Below, in pieces: positions 48,212-56,583 of a stretch of 64,000 nucleotides of DNA. This stretch comes from Streptomyces katrae (GTDB taxonomy: Bacteria > Actinomycetota > Actinomycetes > Streptomycetales > Streptomycetaceae), in assembly GCF_000717655.1 (NCBI RefSeq), contig NZ_JNZY01000003.1, positions 186,001-250,000 on the forward strand. Direction: 5' to 3'. The first letter of the stretch is position 1; each line of letters opens with the position of its first letter. The position numbers and the translations under genes were made by a program. The notes beneath the pieces were generated by a model. That model was not told the origin of the DNA and did no database searches. It worked only from the letters and a program-made list of their open reading frames with translations.

Positions 48212-49516
48212 ATGGCTGGGGTAGGGAAGACGGTGCTGGTGGGGGCGGCGGCCCTGGGGCTGGCCGTGGGCCTGCCGGGGGCGGTGCAGGCCGCCACGAC
48301 GCCCCCGCAGCCGCTGCCGGCGTACCAGGGCGCCCCGGGCGCCAGGAAGATCGAGGGCAAGGCCAGCAGCGCGGACGCCCCGCTCGTGGCGGCCGGGCAG
48401 GCCTACACGGACACCGTGGCCCCGGGCGAGCGCGTCTACCGGCTCAACCTCGACGACGCCTCCAGCGTGTACTTCTCCGCGGTGCTCCAGCCCCCGCGCG
48501 GGGCCAAGGTCGGATACGGCGACGGCCTCGAGGTCGCCCTCATGACCAAGGAGGGTGCGCGCTGCCCGGACAACCCCGGCAAGGCCGGCTTCGGCTACGA
48601 CCCGGTCCCGCTCGGCGCCGTCGCCGTACGGCGGCTCGAGGAGGACGCCGAATGCCAGGGCGCCGGGGTCTACTTCGCCAAGGTCACCCGCACCGCCGCC
48701 AAGGACTCCGACCAGAGCGCGTGGCCGGTGGAACTCCTGCTCCAGCGCGAGCCCGGCCTCGCCACGGGCAGCGCCCCCACCACCGCGCCCAGCGTCTGGC
48801 CCTCGGCCTCGCCGACGCTGCCCGGCAGCGAGCCGGTGGCGCGGAGCGGCGGTACCGGCTTCAACGACGCCCGCGCCCTGGGCCGCGGGGTCTGGCGTGA
48901 CGACCTGCGGCCCGGGCAGACCCGCTTCTACCGGGTACCGCTGGACTGGGGGCAGCAGTTGGGGCTCAGCGCCGAGGTCGCCGACGCCAGGATGACCAAG
49001 TCGTACGGGTCGGCCTCCAACGGGCTCACCGTCGCGCTCTACAGCCCGTACCGGAGCCTGGTCGCGGACAAGGACATCTCCTACAGCGGCAAGCAGGCGG
49101 GCGTCACCCTGCCGAAGACCGCCCCGGTGGCGTACGAGAACCGCTTCTCGGGCACCGACGAGGTGGCCGGGGCCCGGGTGGCCGGCTGGTACTACATCGC
49201 CGTGACCCTGGGCGGGAAGGTCGCCGAGTTCACCGAGGACGCGAGCCCCGTGCCGCTGACCCTGCGGATGGACGTCGTCGGCAGCCCGGCCAAGGGGCCC
49301 GCGTACAAGGAGAGCCTGACCGCCGCCGGGTTCGGGGTGGGCGCCGACGACCGGGCCGCGGCCAAGGACGGGCTCACCGCCCCCGAGGCCTCGGCCGCGG
49401 CCGGCGACCGCTCGGTGATGCGGGTGGTGGCCGGCGCGGGCTTCGGCACCGGGACGGCGCTGCTGCTGGTGCTCGGCGGATGGATCCTGCTGGCCCGGCG
49501 GGGCAGGAACGCATAG
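48212..49516 (+). CDS. Membrane-anchored extracytoplasmic protein of unknown function
   Basis: A 434-residue protein. The N-terminal signal peptide (KTVLVGAAALGLAVGLPGAV, cleavage near VQA-AT) is followed by two beta-rich segments of similar layout (APGERVYRLNLDDASSVYFS and RPGQTRFYRVPLDWGQQLGL), a Pro/Ser linker between, and a C-terminal transmembrane helix (GTALLLVLGGWILLA) ending in RRGRNA. No enzyme motif is seen; the repeats resemble pre-peptidase-type binding domains. The ATG 48212 has no Shine-Dalgarno, and GTG codons at 48203 and 48209 are alternatives. It converges with the kinase gene (12-bp gap). Confidence 0.7.
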   Translation: MAGVGKTVLVGAAALGLAVGLPGAVQAATTPPQPLPAYQGAPGARKIEGKASSADAPLVAAGQAYTDTVAPGERVYRLNLDDASSVYFSAVLQPPRGAKVGYGDGLEVALMTKEGARCPDNPGKAGFGYDPVPLGAVAVRRLEEDAECQGAGVYFAKVTRTAAKDSDQSAWPVELLLQREPGLATGSAPTTAPSVWPSASPTLPGSEPVARSGGTGFNDARALGRGVWRDDLRPGQTRFYRVPLDWGQQLGLSAEVADARMTKSYGSASNGLTVALYSPYRSLVADKDISYSGKQAGVTLPKTAPVAYENRFSGTDEVAGARVAGWYYIAVTLGGKVAEFTEDASPVPLTLRMDVVGSPAKGPAYKESLTAAGFGVGADDRAAAKDGLTAPEASAAAGDRSVMRVVAGAGFGTGTALLLVLGGWILLARRGRNA

Positions 49517-49528
49517 CCCGCCGGGGCT

Positions 49529-50812
49529 TCAGACCCCGGTCAGTGCCCAGACGCCCACGGCGAAGCAGAGCAGCGCGGCGACCAGGATCCCGACGGTGAC
49601 CTTCGGCGGGGGCGGGGCGATGCCGCCGGTCCGGACGGGAGGCGCGGCAGGGGCGGCCGGCTGCGGGACGGCCGGCGGCGCCGGCGGAGCCAGGTGGAAG
49701 CTGCCGGTCCCGCCGGTGGGGGCCGCGTACGGGGAGGCCGGGGAGGCCGCGTACGGGGAGGCGGGCGAGGGCGCGTACGGGGAGGCCTGGGCCGTCATGA
49801 CCGTGCCGCGGGGATCGGTACGGGCGGGCTCGGCGGCCGCCGGCGCGGTCTTTGCCGCCGTCGGCGGGGTACCGGACGGCTGCACCGCCGCCGCGGCGGC
49901 CGTGGGCGCCTCGGGGGTCACCGCAGCCGTGCTCTGCGGCCCCTGGGGGCCGAAACCGGCGGGGAGCGGGCCGAGTTGGTCGAACACCTCCACCGGGTCC
50001 TCGTCCGGGGCCGGCGGCGGGAGCAGCTCCACGGCCCCGGCAAGGGCCTTGCGGGCCCCGGTGGCGGTCCGGAACCGGCTCTGGGGGTCCGGCTGCAGGA
50101 GGTTCGCGACGACGTCCCAGAGCGGCGCGGGGACGCCCTCGGGGGCGCCGGGGGTGCCGTGGGCGAGGAAGTGCTCCACCAGGGCCTGGGAATCGGGTTT
50201 GCGGCCCTGGAGGAGGTACAGGGCGACCAGCCCGACGGCGAAGAGGTCCGCGGTGAAGTCGGGTTCGGAGCCGAGCAGTTGTTCGGGGGCGAAATAACCG
50301 GGCGTGCCCACCACGTAGTTGGTCTCGGTGAGCCGGGGCTCGCCCTTGCGCATCGAGATGCCGAAGTCGGAAAGCCGCAGGTGCGGCCGTCCCGTGCCGG
50401 TGGCCTCCATCAGGATGTTGGCCGGTTTGATGTCGCGGTGGACGACACCCTCCGCGTGCACCGCGGCCAGCCCCGACAGGAGCTGGTCGAGCAGCGTGCA
50501 CACGAAGCGGGGCGGCAGCGGTCCGTAGTCCCCGATCACGTGGCCGAGGGAACCCCCGGCGACGAGGTCCATCGTGAACAGGACCTTGTCGTCGTCCGCC
50601 GCCCAGCTGGCCGGGGCCAGCACGTGCGGATGGTCGATGCGCAGGGCCTGCTCCCGCACGAAGCGCAGCAGGGTGTGGGCGTCGCTCTGCTGGAGGACCT
50701 TGGCGGCGACGTACCGGCGACGCCGGTGGTCCCAGGCCCGCCATACGGCGCCCACGCCGCCACGGCCGATCGGATCGATCAGCTCGTACCGGCCGGCGAA
50801 GATCTCACCCAT
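49529..50812 (-). CDS. Membrane Ser/Thr protein kinase without PASTA domains
   Basis: A 427-residue active-looking Hanks-type kinase: glycine loop GRGGVGAVWRAWD, VAAKVL lysine, HRDIKPANIL catalytic loop and SDFGIS. Residues ~1-255 are the kinase. A ~140-residue Ala/Pro linker with three ASPYA repeats follows, then one C-terminal transmembrane helix (VTVGILVAALLCFAVGVWAL) and almost no extracellular part. It therefore lacks a ligand-binding ectodomain. The XRE regulator gene lies just upstream on the same strand, and the anchored extracytoplasmic protein gene is convergent. Confidence 0.92.
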   Translation of the reverse strand: MGEIFAGRYELIDPIGRGGVGAVWRAWDHRRRRYVAAKVLQQSDAHTLLRFVREQALRIDHPHVLAPASWAADDDKVLFTMDLVAGGSLGHVIGDYGPLPPRFVCTLLDQLLSGLAAVHAEGVVHRDIKPANILMEATGTGRPHLRLSDFGISMRKGEPRLTETNYVVGTPGYFAPEQLLGSEPDFTADLFAVGLVALYLLQGRKPDSQALVEHFLAHGTPGAPEGVPAPLWDVVANLLQPDPQSRFRTATGARKALAGAVELLPPPAPDEDPVEVFDQLGPLPAGFGPQGPQSTAAVTPEAPTAAAAAVQPSGTPPTAAKTAPAAAEPARTDPRGTVMTAQASPYAPSPASPYAASPASPYAAPTGGTGSFHLAPPAPPAVPQPAAPAAPPVRTGGIAPPPPKVTVGILVAALLCFAVGVWALTGV

Positions 50813-50845
50813 CGCTGCGCCCGTCCCCCGTTCCCGTCCGTCGTG

Positions 50846-51394
50846 TCAGTTCTGGTGCGACTCGTAGTGGGCGACCGCGTCGGCGGTGCGGCCCGCGCCG
50901 TAGACACGGAGGAACTCTGCCAGTTCCGGATGGCTGGGGGCGAGGGAGTCGGCGGCGTCGATGATGTCGCCGGCCGCGGAGACGGAGCGCAGCAGCGACT
51001 GGATCTCCCGGACGACGCGCTTGACGGTGGGTGCGCCGGAACTGGTCGTGGTCTGGCCGCTGTTGCTGAGGACGGAGCCCCCCTGGGTCTTCTTGATCTC
51101 GTCCATCCGGTCGGTGGCCTCGGCCGCGCTGACGCTTCCGTCCGCCACCTGGCCGGCGAGGTCCTGGAGCGCCTGGACGCGCTGGACCACGGCCGGATTC
51201 CCGATCTTGGCCCGCTGGCCGCTCATCAGCTGGGAGAGCATGGGCGCGGACAGTCCGAGGACGGCAGCGAGGCGGGCCTGGTTCAAGCCGAGGTCATCTA
51301 TGAGCCGGCGGAAGAGGGCACCGAGCGGCTCCCCGTACCAACTGCGCTGAAGCTCCCGGGCTCTGGCCGTGGCCTCTTGCTGTACAGCGTCCAC
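50846..51394 (-). CDS. XRE-type helix-turn-helix DNA-binding protein
   Basis: A 182-residue protein. An N-terminal HTH (LNQARLAAVLGLSAPMLSQL) is followed by a helical region with SAAEATDRMDEI and a C-terminal part ending HPELAEFLRVYGAGRTADAV. The GTG 51394 has GGGGAG 8 nt upstream; the longer frame is rejected. It lies 33 bp before the kinase gene, so the two are probably cotranscribed and the regulator could be a kinase substrate (inference). Confidence 0.82.
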   Translation of the reverse strand: MDAVQQEATARARELQRSWYGEPLGALFRRLIDDLGLNQARLAAVLGLSAPMLSQLMSGQRAKIGNPAVVQRVQALQDLAGQVADGSVSAAEATDRMDEIKKTQGGSVLSNSGQTTTSSGAPTVKRVVREIQSLLRSVSAAGDIIDAADSLAPSHPELAEFLRVYGAGRTADAVAHYESHQN

Positions 51395-51476
51395 TCTTAC
51401 TACTCCCCTACTTCGCTGGTGCGAACCTCGCGAGCATCTTACGGAGAGTGGTCGCACGGCGGGAGTCCCTATCATT

Positions 51477-51507
51477 TTGCGAGATGCGGGGGTACACCCG
51501 GTACTCT
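51477..51507 (+). promoter_or_regulatory. Candidate tRNA-Ala promoter
   Basis: TTGCGA (51477-51482), 19-bp spacer, TACTCT (51502-51507). The spacer is slightly long. Confidence 0.4.
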
Positions 51508-51558
51508 GTTCTGCGGAACGGCCACTCCTTCGCGGGAGACGGTCGCGTCCACCGTTTC

Positions 51559-51631
51559 GGGGCTTTAGCTCAGTTGGTAGAGCGCTGCCTTTGCAAGGCA
51601 GATGTCAGGAGTTCGAATCTCCTAAGCTCCA
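51559..51631 (+). tRNA. tRNA-Ala (TGC)
   Basis: 73 nt. Acceptor GGGGCTT pairs with AAGCTCC (one G-U), the anticodon stem is CTGCC/GGCAG, anticodon TGC at 51592-51594, T loop TTCGAAT. The CCA is not encoded. Confidence 0.97.
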
Positions 51632-51639
51632 CAGCATCA

Positions 51640-51679
51640 GAGGCCCCCTGGCCAGCGGAAACGCCGGTCAGGGGGCCTC
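51640..51679. terminator. Bidirectional terminator after tRNA-Ala
   Basis: An 11-bp perfect stem GAGGCCCCCTG/CAGGGGGCCTC with a partly structured 18-nt loop, between tRNA-Ala and the convergent GNAT gene. Confidence 0.82.
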
Positions 51680-51714
51680 TTCGTGCAGGGGGCGGGGACT
51701 GCGTGCGGCCGCCG

Positions 51715-52239
51715 CTAGAGGTCGATCCAGTAGCGCCGCTTGGGGCCGATGAGCGTCTCGCGGACGTCCTCGAGGACGCCTCCGCCGCGCTCGATCGTGC
51801 GCACGGATCCCGTGTTGTCCGGGTCGCACGTCAGCAGGACCCGGTCCATTCCCATGATCCGGGCCTCGTGCAGGACCTCGCGCAGGGCCCAGCCGGCCAG
51901 GCCGCGGCGGCGGGCGGAGGGCCGCACGCCGTAGCCGATGTGGCCGCCGGCGTCGAGGAGGAACCCGTTCAGGTAGTGGCGCAGGTCGATGGCGCCCAGA
52001 TAGGTGTCGTCCTCGGTGATCCACCAGTACGTGGCGTGGACGCGGCCCTGCTCGACCGGGAGGGTGCGGTCCCCGTACCGGTGCAGCCGCTCGGTCCAGG
52101 CGGCGAAGCCCTCGGCGCTGTCGACGTCGTCGCCGGAGCCGAGACCGGCTCCGTCCATGTGGGCGTCGGGACCCCATTCCTCGTGGGCGGCGAGCCAGGA
52201 GGCGTGCAGCCGGGGGGAGGGGAGGATGAGCTCGGGCAT
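51715..52239 (-). CDS. GNAT family N-acetyltransferase
   Basis: A 174-residue protein with [20 protein letters not shown] (acetyl-CoA loop) and [19 protein letters not shown], the two hallmarks of RimJ/RimL-like acetyltransferases. The substrate may be an amino-terminal group or small molecule. It is a single gene between tRNA-Ala and the divergent LysM gene. Confidence 0.9.
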   Translation of the reverse strand: MPELILPSPRLHASWLAAHEEWGPDAHMDGAGLGSGDDVDSAEGFAAWTERLHRYGDRTLPVEQGRVHATYWWITEDDTYLGAIDLRHYLNGFLLDAGGHIGYGVRPSARRRGLAGWALREVLHEARIMGMDRVLLTCDPDNTGSVRTIERGGGVLEDVRETLIGPKRRYWIDL

Positions 52240-52400
52240 CCGGGGACAGTAACAGCCCGGCGGCAGACCGGGCGGCCCGTCGGCGAGCGGTTGCGGTGTC
52301 CCCCGGTTGGCGCCGTCACAGGGCCGGGCGGCCGCTCCTGTCCGACAGTGGGGGAAGGCACCGAGCCAGGGGGCGACACCACCGCCGGAGGCGTACAGAC

Positions 52401-52847
52401 ATGGGACTCTTCGACTTCCTCAAGTCCGACAAGAAGAAACACGAGGCCGCCGAGAAGGCAGCGGCGGCCTCGTCCGCCGACTACGCGACGAAGTACAGCG
52501 ACGCCGTCTCGGCCACCAAGGCCGCCGCCGAGCGGATGGCCGCCGCGGCTCCGCCGAAGGCCGCACCGGCTCCGCCCAAGCCGACCGCGGCGCCCCACTC
52601 GCCGTACACCCCGACCCCGGCGTCCGCCGCGCACAAGGCGGTTCCGGCGGCCCCGGCCCCGGGGCCCGCGCCGGCCGGCGCGCAGCTCGTGTACACCGTG
52701 CGGGCCGGTGACTCGCTCTCCTCGATCGCCCGCCGGGAGCTGGGCAACGAGGCCCGCTGGCGTGAGCTGTACGCCATGAACAGGGGCGTCATCGGCTCCA
52801 ACCCCGAACTGCTCCGCCCGGGGCAGGTGCTCACCCTCCCCCGCTAG
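52401..52847 (+). CDS. LysM domain protein without signal peptide
   Basis: A 148-residue protein. It begins [20 protein letters not shown], a charged start with no export signal, continues with an Ala/Pro-rich linker and ends in one LysM domain ([20 protein letters not shown] ... [11 protein letters not shown]). LysM normally binds peptidoglycan outside the cell, but cytoplasmic LysM proteins with this N-terminus are common in Streptomyces. No clear Shine-Dalgarno; GGAGG lies ~14 nt upstream. It is a single gene, convergent with the DUF5324-like gene. Confidence 0.85.
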   Translation: MGLFDFLKSDKKKHEAAEKAAAASSADYATKYSDAVSATKAAAERMAAAAPPKAAPAPPKPTAAPHSPYTPTPASAAHKAVPAAPAPGPAPAGAQLVYTVRAGDSLSSIARRELGNEARWRELYAMNRGVIGSNPELLRPGQVLTLPR

Positions 52848-52867
52848 CCGGGCGGGAGGGCGGGAAC

Positions 52868-52908
52868 GGCGGGAGGGCCCGGATCCACCGGATCCGGGCC
52901 CTCCCGCC
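52868..52908. terminator. Bidirectional terminator
   Basis: A 19-bp perfect stem with an ACC loop between the convergent LysM and DUF5324-like genes. Confidence 0.9.
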
Positions 52909-52934
52909 TGCCGTCCGCGTCAGGTGCCTGTCCG

Positions 52935-53648
52935 CTACATCGGGTTCTCGTCCGCCGAGCCCGACCCGGTCTCGCGCTCCTTCGCCGCCAGCTCGTCGTC
53001 GAAGCTGGCCTGGTCCCGGGACAGCTCCGTGGCCTCGGGCGGCTCGACGAGCCAGTCCGGGTTCGACTGCTGGTCCCACCAGCGCCACGCCATGTACGCG
53101 CCGACCGCCACGACGCCGACCACCGCCACCCACTTGAACGCCCGGCCGGTGCGGGCCCGCCGCTCGTTGCGCCTGACCAGCTTCTGCACTTCCTTGGCCG
53201 ACACCTGGCCGCGCAGCGCCGCCAAGGCCGCCGTCGACCGCGACGCGGCTTCCTCGGCCACCGGCTGGGCCGCCGCCAGCGCGCTCTCGAGCCGCGGCTG
53301 GGTGTAGTCGGCCGCCTGGCGCGCCGCCCGGCGCGTGTGGTGGACCGCCACCGTCGCCGCCCGGTCGACGTTCGGCGGCACGTGTGCCCGCGCCGCCTTC
53401 ATCGCCGGGTGGACATGGCAGTCGTACGCCGTACGGGCTTGCCGTGCCGCCTCGGCGGTCGCGTACGACACCTTCGGCGCCAGCCGCTCGTTCGCCTCGG
53501 TCGCATAGTGCACCGCGGCTTCCCTGGCGGTTGCGGCGTACGGCGCCACCGCTTCCGCGGCGTGCTTGACCGTGTCCCTGGCGCTTTCGGCGGCCAGGTG
53601 CACGCTGTCCTTGCGGGTCACGGGATCCTCCTCCTCGGTGGCGGACAC
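52935..53648 (-). CDS. DUF5324-like membrane protein
   Basis: A 237-residue protein. Residues ~15-165 are Ala-rich amphipathic helices with apolipoprotein-like spacing (AREAAVHYATEANERLAPKV), then one transmembrane helix (FKWVAVVGVVAVGAYMAWRW) and a short acidic tail. It matches the family found next to the cyclophilin gene in Streptomyces; the function is unknown. The GTG 53648 follows GGAAAGG. It diverges from ppiA. Confidence 0.75.
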   Translation of the reverse strand: MSATEEEDPVTRKDSVHLAAESARDTVKHAAEAVAPYAATAREAAVHYATEANERLAPKVSYATAEAARQARTAYDCHVHPAMKAARAHVPPNVDRAATVAVHHTRRAARQAADYTQPRLESALAAAQPVAEEAASRSTAALAALRGQVSAKEVQKLVRRNERRARTGRAFKWVAVVGVVAVGAYMAWRWWDQQSNPDWLVEPPEATELSRDQASFDDELAAKERETGSGSADENPM

Positions 53649-53796
53649 AGTTCACCTTTCCACCCTTTGTCGGATCATGCCTGCCATACCGCTGGGCGGC
53701 ATGCGTGACAGGGCATACGGGTGGAGGATTTCTCTGCCGTGCAGCCCTCCGTGGGAGGATCTGGAACCGACAGTGATGACTATGGAAGGCAGATCC

Positions 53797-54324
53797 GTGG
53801 CCGAGAAGCTCTACGCCACCCTGAAGACCAACCACGGCGACATCGAGATCGAGCTGCTGGCGAACTTCGCCCCGAAGACGGTCAAGAACTTCGTGGAGCT
53901 GGCCACGGGCGCCCGCGAATGGACCCGTCCCACCGACGGCCAGAAGACCACCGATCCGCTGTACGACGGCACCGTCTTCCACCGCGTCATCAGCGGCTTC
54001 ATGATCCAGGGCGGCGACCCGCTGGGCAACGGCACCGGCGGTCCCGGCTACCAGTTCGGCGACGAGTTCCACCCCGACCTGGCCTTCACCAAGCCGTACC
54101 TGCTCGCCATGGCCAATGCCGGCCCGGGCACCAACGGGTCCCAGTTCTTCATCACCGTCGCGCCCACCGCCTGGCTGACCCGCAAGCACACCATCTTCGG
54201 CGAGGTCACCGACAAGGCCAGTCAGAAGATCGTGGACGACATCGCCGGCCTGCAGACGAACCCGCGCACCGAGCGGCCCCTCGACGACGTGATCATCCAG
54301 TCCGTCGTCGTCGAGAAGCGCTGA
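53797..54324 (+). CDS. ppiA: Cyclophilin-type peptidyl-prolyl isomerase
   Basis: A 175-residue cytoplasmic cyclophilin that speeds proline isomerisation in protein folding. FHRVISGFMIQGGDP carries the catalytic Arg and surrounding site, NAGPGTNGSQFFIT and the tryptophan of TAWLTRKHTIFGEV complete it. The GTG 53797 (VAEKLYATLKTNHGD) has GGAAGG 7 nt upstream; ATG codons at 53776 and 53782 are alternatives. There is no signal peptide. The rhomboid gene follows after 106 bp. Confidence 0.94.
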   Translation: MAEKLYATLKTNHGDIEIELLANFAPKTVKNFVELATGAREWTRPTDGQKTTDPLYDGTVFHRVISGFMIQGGDPLGNGTGGPGYQFGDEFHPDLAFTKPYLLAMANAGPGTNGSQFFITVAPTAWLTRKHTIFGEVTDKASQKIVDDIAGLQTNPRTERPLDDVIIQSVVVEKR

Positions 54325-54430
54325 CCCCCGAGCCGTCGCCCCGGGAACCTTTCCGCCCCGCCCGTCCGTCCTGGATGTGTACCGGACCGGCGGGGTGCAC
54401 CCCCTGCCCCGCCGCTGATCGAGGGGACCG

Positions 54431-55306
54431 ATGGACACCGACCGTCTGCCGGGCTGCTACCGCCACCCGGACCGCGACACGGGGATCCGCTGCACGCGCT
54501 GCGAGCGGCCGATCTGCACCGAGTGCATGATCAGCGCCTCGGTCGGCTTCCAGTGCCCCGACTGCGTCCGTGACGGCTCCGGCACCGGCAACGGCCCGGC
54601 TGCGACCGCGCCGCGCACCCTGGCGGGCGGGGTGGTGGCAGCCGATCCCCACCTCGTCACCAAGGTCCTCATCGGGATCAACCTGGCGCTGTTCCTGGTG
54701 GGGCAGCTCGCGCCGGCGCTCGTCGTCCAGCTGGAGCTGCTCGGGCGGTACGTCGAGTACTTCGGCGGCCCCGTGGAAGGGGTTTCCACCGGCCAGTTCC
54801 ACCGGCTGCTGAGCTCGGTGTTCCTGCATGTGGAGTGGTGGCACATCGGGGGCAACATGCTGGCCCTGTGGGTGATCGGCGGACCGCTCGAAGCGGCTCT
54901 GGGCCGGGTCCGCTACCTCGCCGTGTTCGTGCTGTCCGGCCTCGGCGGAAGTGCCCTCGTCTATCTGCTGACCGCCCCGAACACACCGACCCTCGGTGCC
55001 TCCGGCGCCATCTTCGGCCTGCTCGGCGCAACCGTCGTCCTCGTGCGCCGGCTGCGCTACGAGATGCGGCCGGTGATCACCATGGTCGTGCTCATGCTGG
55101 TGCTGACCTTCGTGCCGTTCGGAGGCAGCCTGTCCGTGTCCTGGCAGGCCCACATCGGCGGCCTGGTGACCGGGCTGCTGGTCGGTCTGGGCATGGTGGG
55201 ACCGGCCGCCGGCAGGACGCGCACGCTCGTCCAGTGGGGGACCTGCGCGGCGGCATTCCTGCTGGCAGCGGCGGTGGTCCTGATCCGTACGGCCGAACTC
55301 ACCTGA
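54431..55306 (+). CDS. Rhomboid family intramembrane serine protease with N-terminal zinc finger
   Basis: A 291-residue protein. The N-terminus is a B-box-like zinc finger (CYRHPDRDTGIRCTRCERPI, then CTEC and CPDC). Six transmembrane helices follow; the catalytic Ser is in GASGAIFGLLG, the catalytic His in AHIGGLVTG, and the HIGGN element is at helix 2. It cleaves membrane proteins within the bilayer; substrates are unknown. GAGGGG precedes the ATG. A DnaA-box cluster lies just after its stop. Confidence 0.93.
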   Translation: MDTDRLPGCYRHPDRDTGIRCTRCERPICTECMISASVGFQCPDCVRDGSGTGNGPAATAPRTLAGGVVAADPHLVTKVLIGINLALFLVGQLAPALVVQLELLGRYVEYFGGPVEGVSTGQFHRLLSSVFLHVEWWHIGGNMLALWVIGGPLEAALGRVRYLAVFVLSGLGGSALVYLLTAPNTPTLGASGAIFGLLGATVVLVRRLRYEMRPVITMVVLMLVLTFVPFGGSLSVSWQAHIGGLVTGLLVGLGMVGPAAGRTRTLVQWGTCAAAFLLAAAVVLIRTAELT

Positions 55307-55333
55307 TCACACCGGCGTCAACACTCCACAGGG

Positions 55334-55385
55334 TTATCCACAGATCTTCTGTCTTTTCCTCAGGTGTGGATGACGCTGTGGATAA
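55334..55385. promoter_or_regulatory. DnaA-box cluster between rhomboid and crgA
   Basis: A perfect TTATCCACA (55334-55342), TGTGGATGA (55365-55373, one mismatch) and a perfect TGTGGATAA (55377-55385). The two perfect boxes face each other. The flanking genes converge, so no promoter is expected here; this argues for DnaA binding or titration rather than gene regulation. Confidence 0.75.
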
Positions 55386-55448
55386 CTCATGGGGAGAGCT
55401 TGTCGGACCCGGTGCGCCTGTGCTTGCCGGCGCTCGGACCGGGGCCGG

Positions 55449-55703
55449 CTACTTCCACTGAGTGGAGACGCCGAACCCCGCCGCGATGAAGCCGAAACCG
55501 ACCACGATGTTCCAGTTGCCCAGTGCCTCGACCGGCAGCTGGGTCTCGGTCACGTAGAAGACGACGATCCACGCGAGACCGATCAGGAAGAACGCCAGCA
55601 TGACCGGGGCGACCCAGCTGCGGTTGGTCAGCCTGATGGTCTGCGCCTGCTTCGCCGGCGGCGGCGTGTAGTCGTCCTTCTTGCGGATACGTGACTTCGG
55701 CAC
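55449..55703 (-). CDS. crgA: Cell division protein CrgA
   Basis: An 84-residue actinobacterial divisome protein starting [20 protein letters not shown], with two transmembrane helices (~30-50 and ~62-80) and the short [15 protein letters not shown] loop between. It coordinates septum formation, in Streptomyces delaying FtsZ ring assembly and growth of aerial hyphae into spores. It is a single gene, divergent from the DUF881 gene. Confidence 0.95.
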   Translation of the reverse strand: MPKSRIRKKDDYTPPPAKQAQTIRLTNRSWVAPVMLAFFLIGLAWIVVFYVTETQLPVEALGNWNIVVGFGFIAAGFGVSTQWK

Positions 55704-55794
55704 GAGGGGCTCTCCTGTCGATGCGCTGGGGACCTTGCCTGCCCCGGGCGTCCGTTAGCGTAGTGGACCTGTGGCGTTGAAGGAGAAGGGTACG

Positions 55795-56583
55795 TTGAGC
55801 AATTCCGACGACTCCTCCGCGGGTCCCCGTCGCCGGGCCAGACCGGTCCGGCTGCTGACGGCCGCCGTGTTCGCCCTGGCGGGCCTCATCTTCGTCACCA
55901 GTTTCAACACGTCCAAGGGTACGAACATCCGGACGGACGCATCGCTCCTCAAGCTCTCGGACCTCATCCACGAGCGCAGCCAGAACAATGCGCTGCTCGA
56001 GCAGAGCACCGCGGCCGTCCGCAGCCGGGTGGACGCCCTCGCCGAGCGGGACGACGGCAGCACCAAGGCCGAGGACGCCAAACTGGCCGCCCTGCGCATC
56101 GCCTCCGGCACCGAGCCGCTGTCCGGCAAGGGCCTCACGGTCACGCTGAACGACGCCCCGCCGAACGCCACGGCCCGCATCCCCAACGTGCCCGAGCCGC
56201 AGCCCAACGACCTGGTGATCCACCAGCAGGACCTCCAGGCCGTGGTGAACGCCCTGTGGCAGGGCGGCGCCCAGGGCATCCAGGTCATGGACCAGCGGCT
56301 GATCTCCACCAGCGCGGTGCGCTGCGTCGGCAACACGCTGATCCTCCAGGGCCGGGTCTACTCGCCCCCGTACAAGGTGACGGCGGTCGGCGACCCGGCC
56401 GCGCTGCGCAAGGCGCTCGCGGCCTCCCAGGCCCTGCAGAACTACCAGCTGTACGTGACGGCGTACGGGCTCGGCTGGAAAGTGGACGAGCACAAGGAGC
56501 TGACACTTCCCGGGTACTCCGGCACAGTGGACCTCCACTATGCGAAGCCGCTGGATGCCTCTTCCGCGACCAGTACGCCGTGA
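55795..56583 (+). CDS. DUF881 family protein
   Basis: A 262-residue protein. One N-terminal transmembrane helix (LLTAAVFALAGLIFVTSF), a coiled-coil with ARSQNNALLEQST-like heptads, and the DUF881 domain (DLVIHQQDLQAVVNALWQGG) follow. This family is encoded near division genes in Gram-positives. The TTG 55795 has AAGGAG 9 nt upstream. A GTG at 55771 lies close to a -10-like TAGCGT (55756-55761) and could be a leaderless start. It overlaps the first sortase gene by 44 bp if that starts at 56540. Confidence 0.82.
   Translation: MSNSDDSSAGPRRRARPVRLLTAAVFALAGLIFVTSFNTSKGTNIRTDASLLKLSDLIHERSQNNALLEQSTAAVRSRVDALAERDDGSTKAEDAKLAALRIASGTEPLSGKGLTVTLNDAPPNATARIPNVPEPQPNDLVIHQQDLQAVVNALWQGGAQGIQVMDQRLISTSAVRCVGNTLILQGRVYSPPYKVTAVGDPAALRKALAASQALQNYQLYVTAYGLGWKVDEHKELTLPGYSGTVDLHYAKPLDASSATSTP

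Noticed and set aside
47736..51631. tRNA-Ile and tRNA-Ala as broken genes because CCA is absent
   Set aside because: All stems and loops are intact; Streptomyces tRNA genes often lack CCA, and cca is present in the window.
54344..54370. GGAAC ... CGTC as an ECF promoter for the rhomboid gene
   Set aside because: The spacing is 18 bp where 16-17 is expected, and the -10 side is not distinctive.
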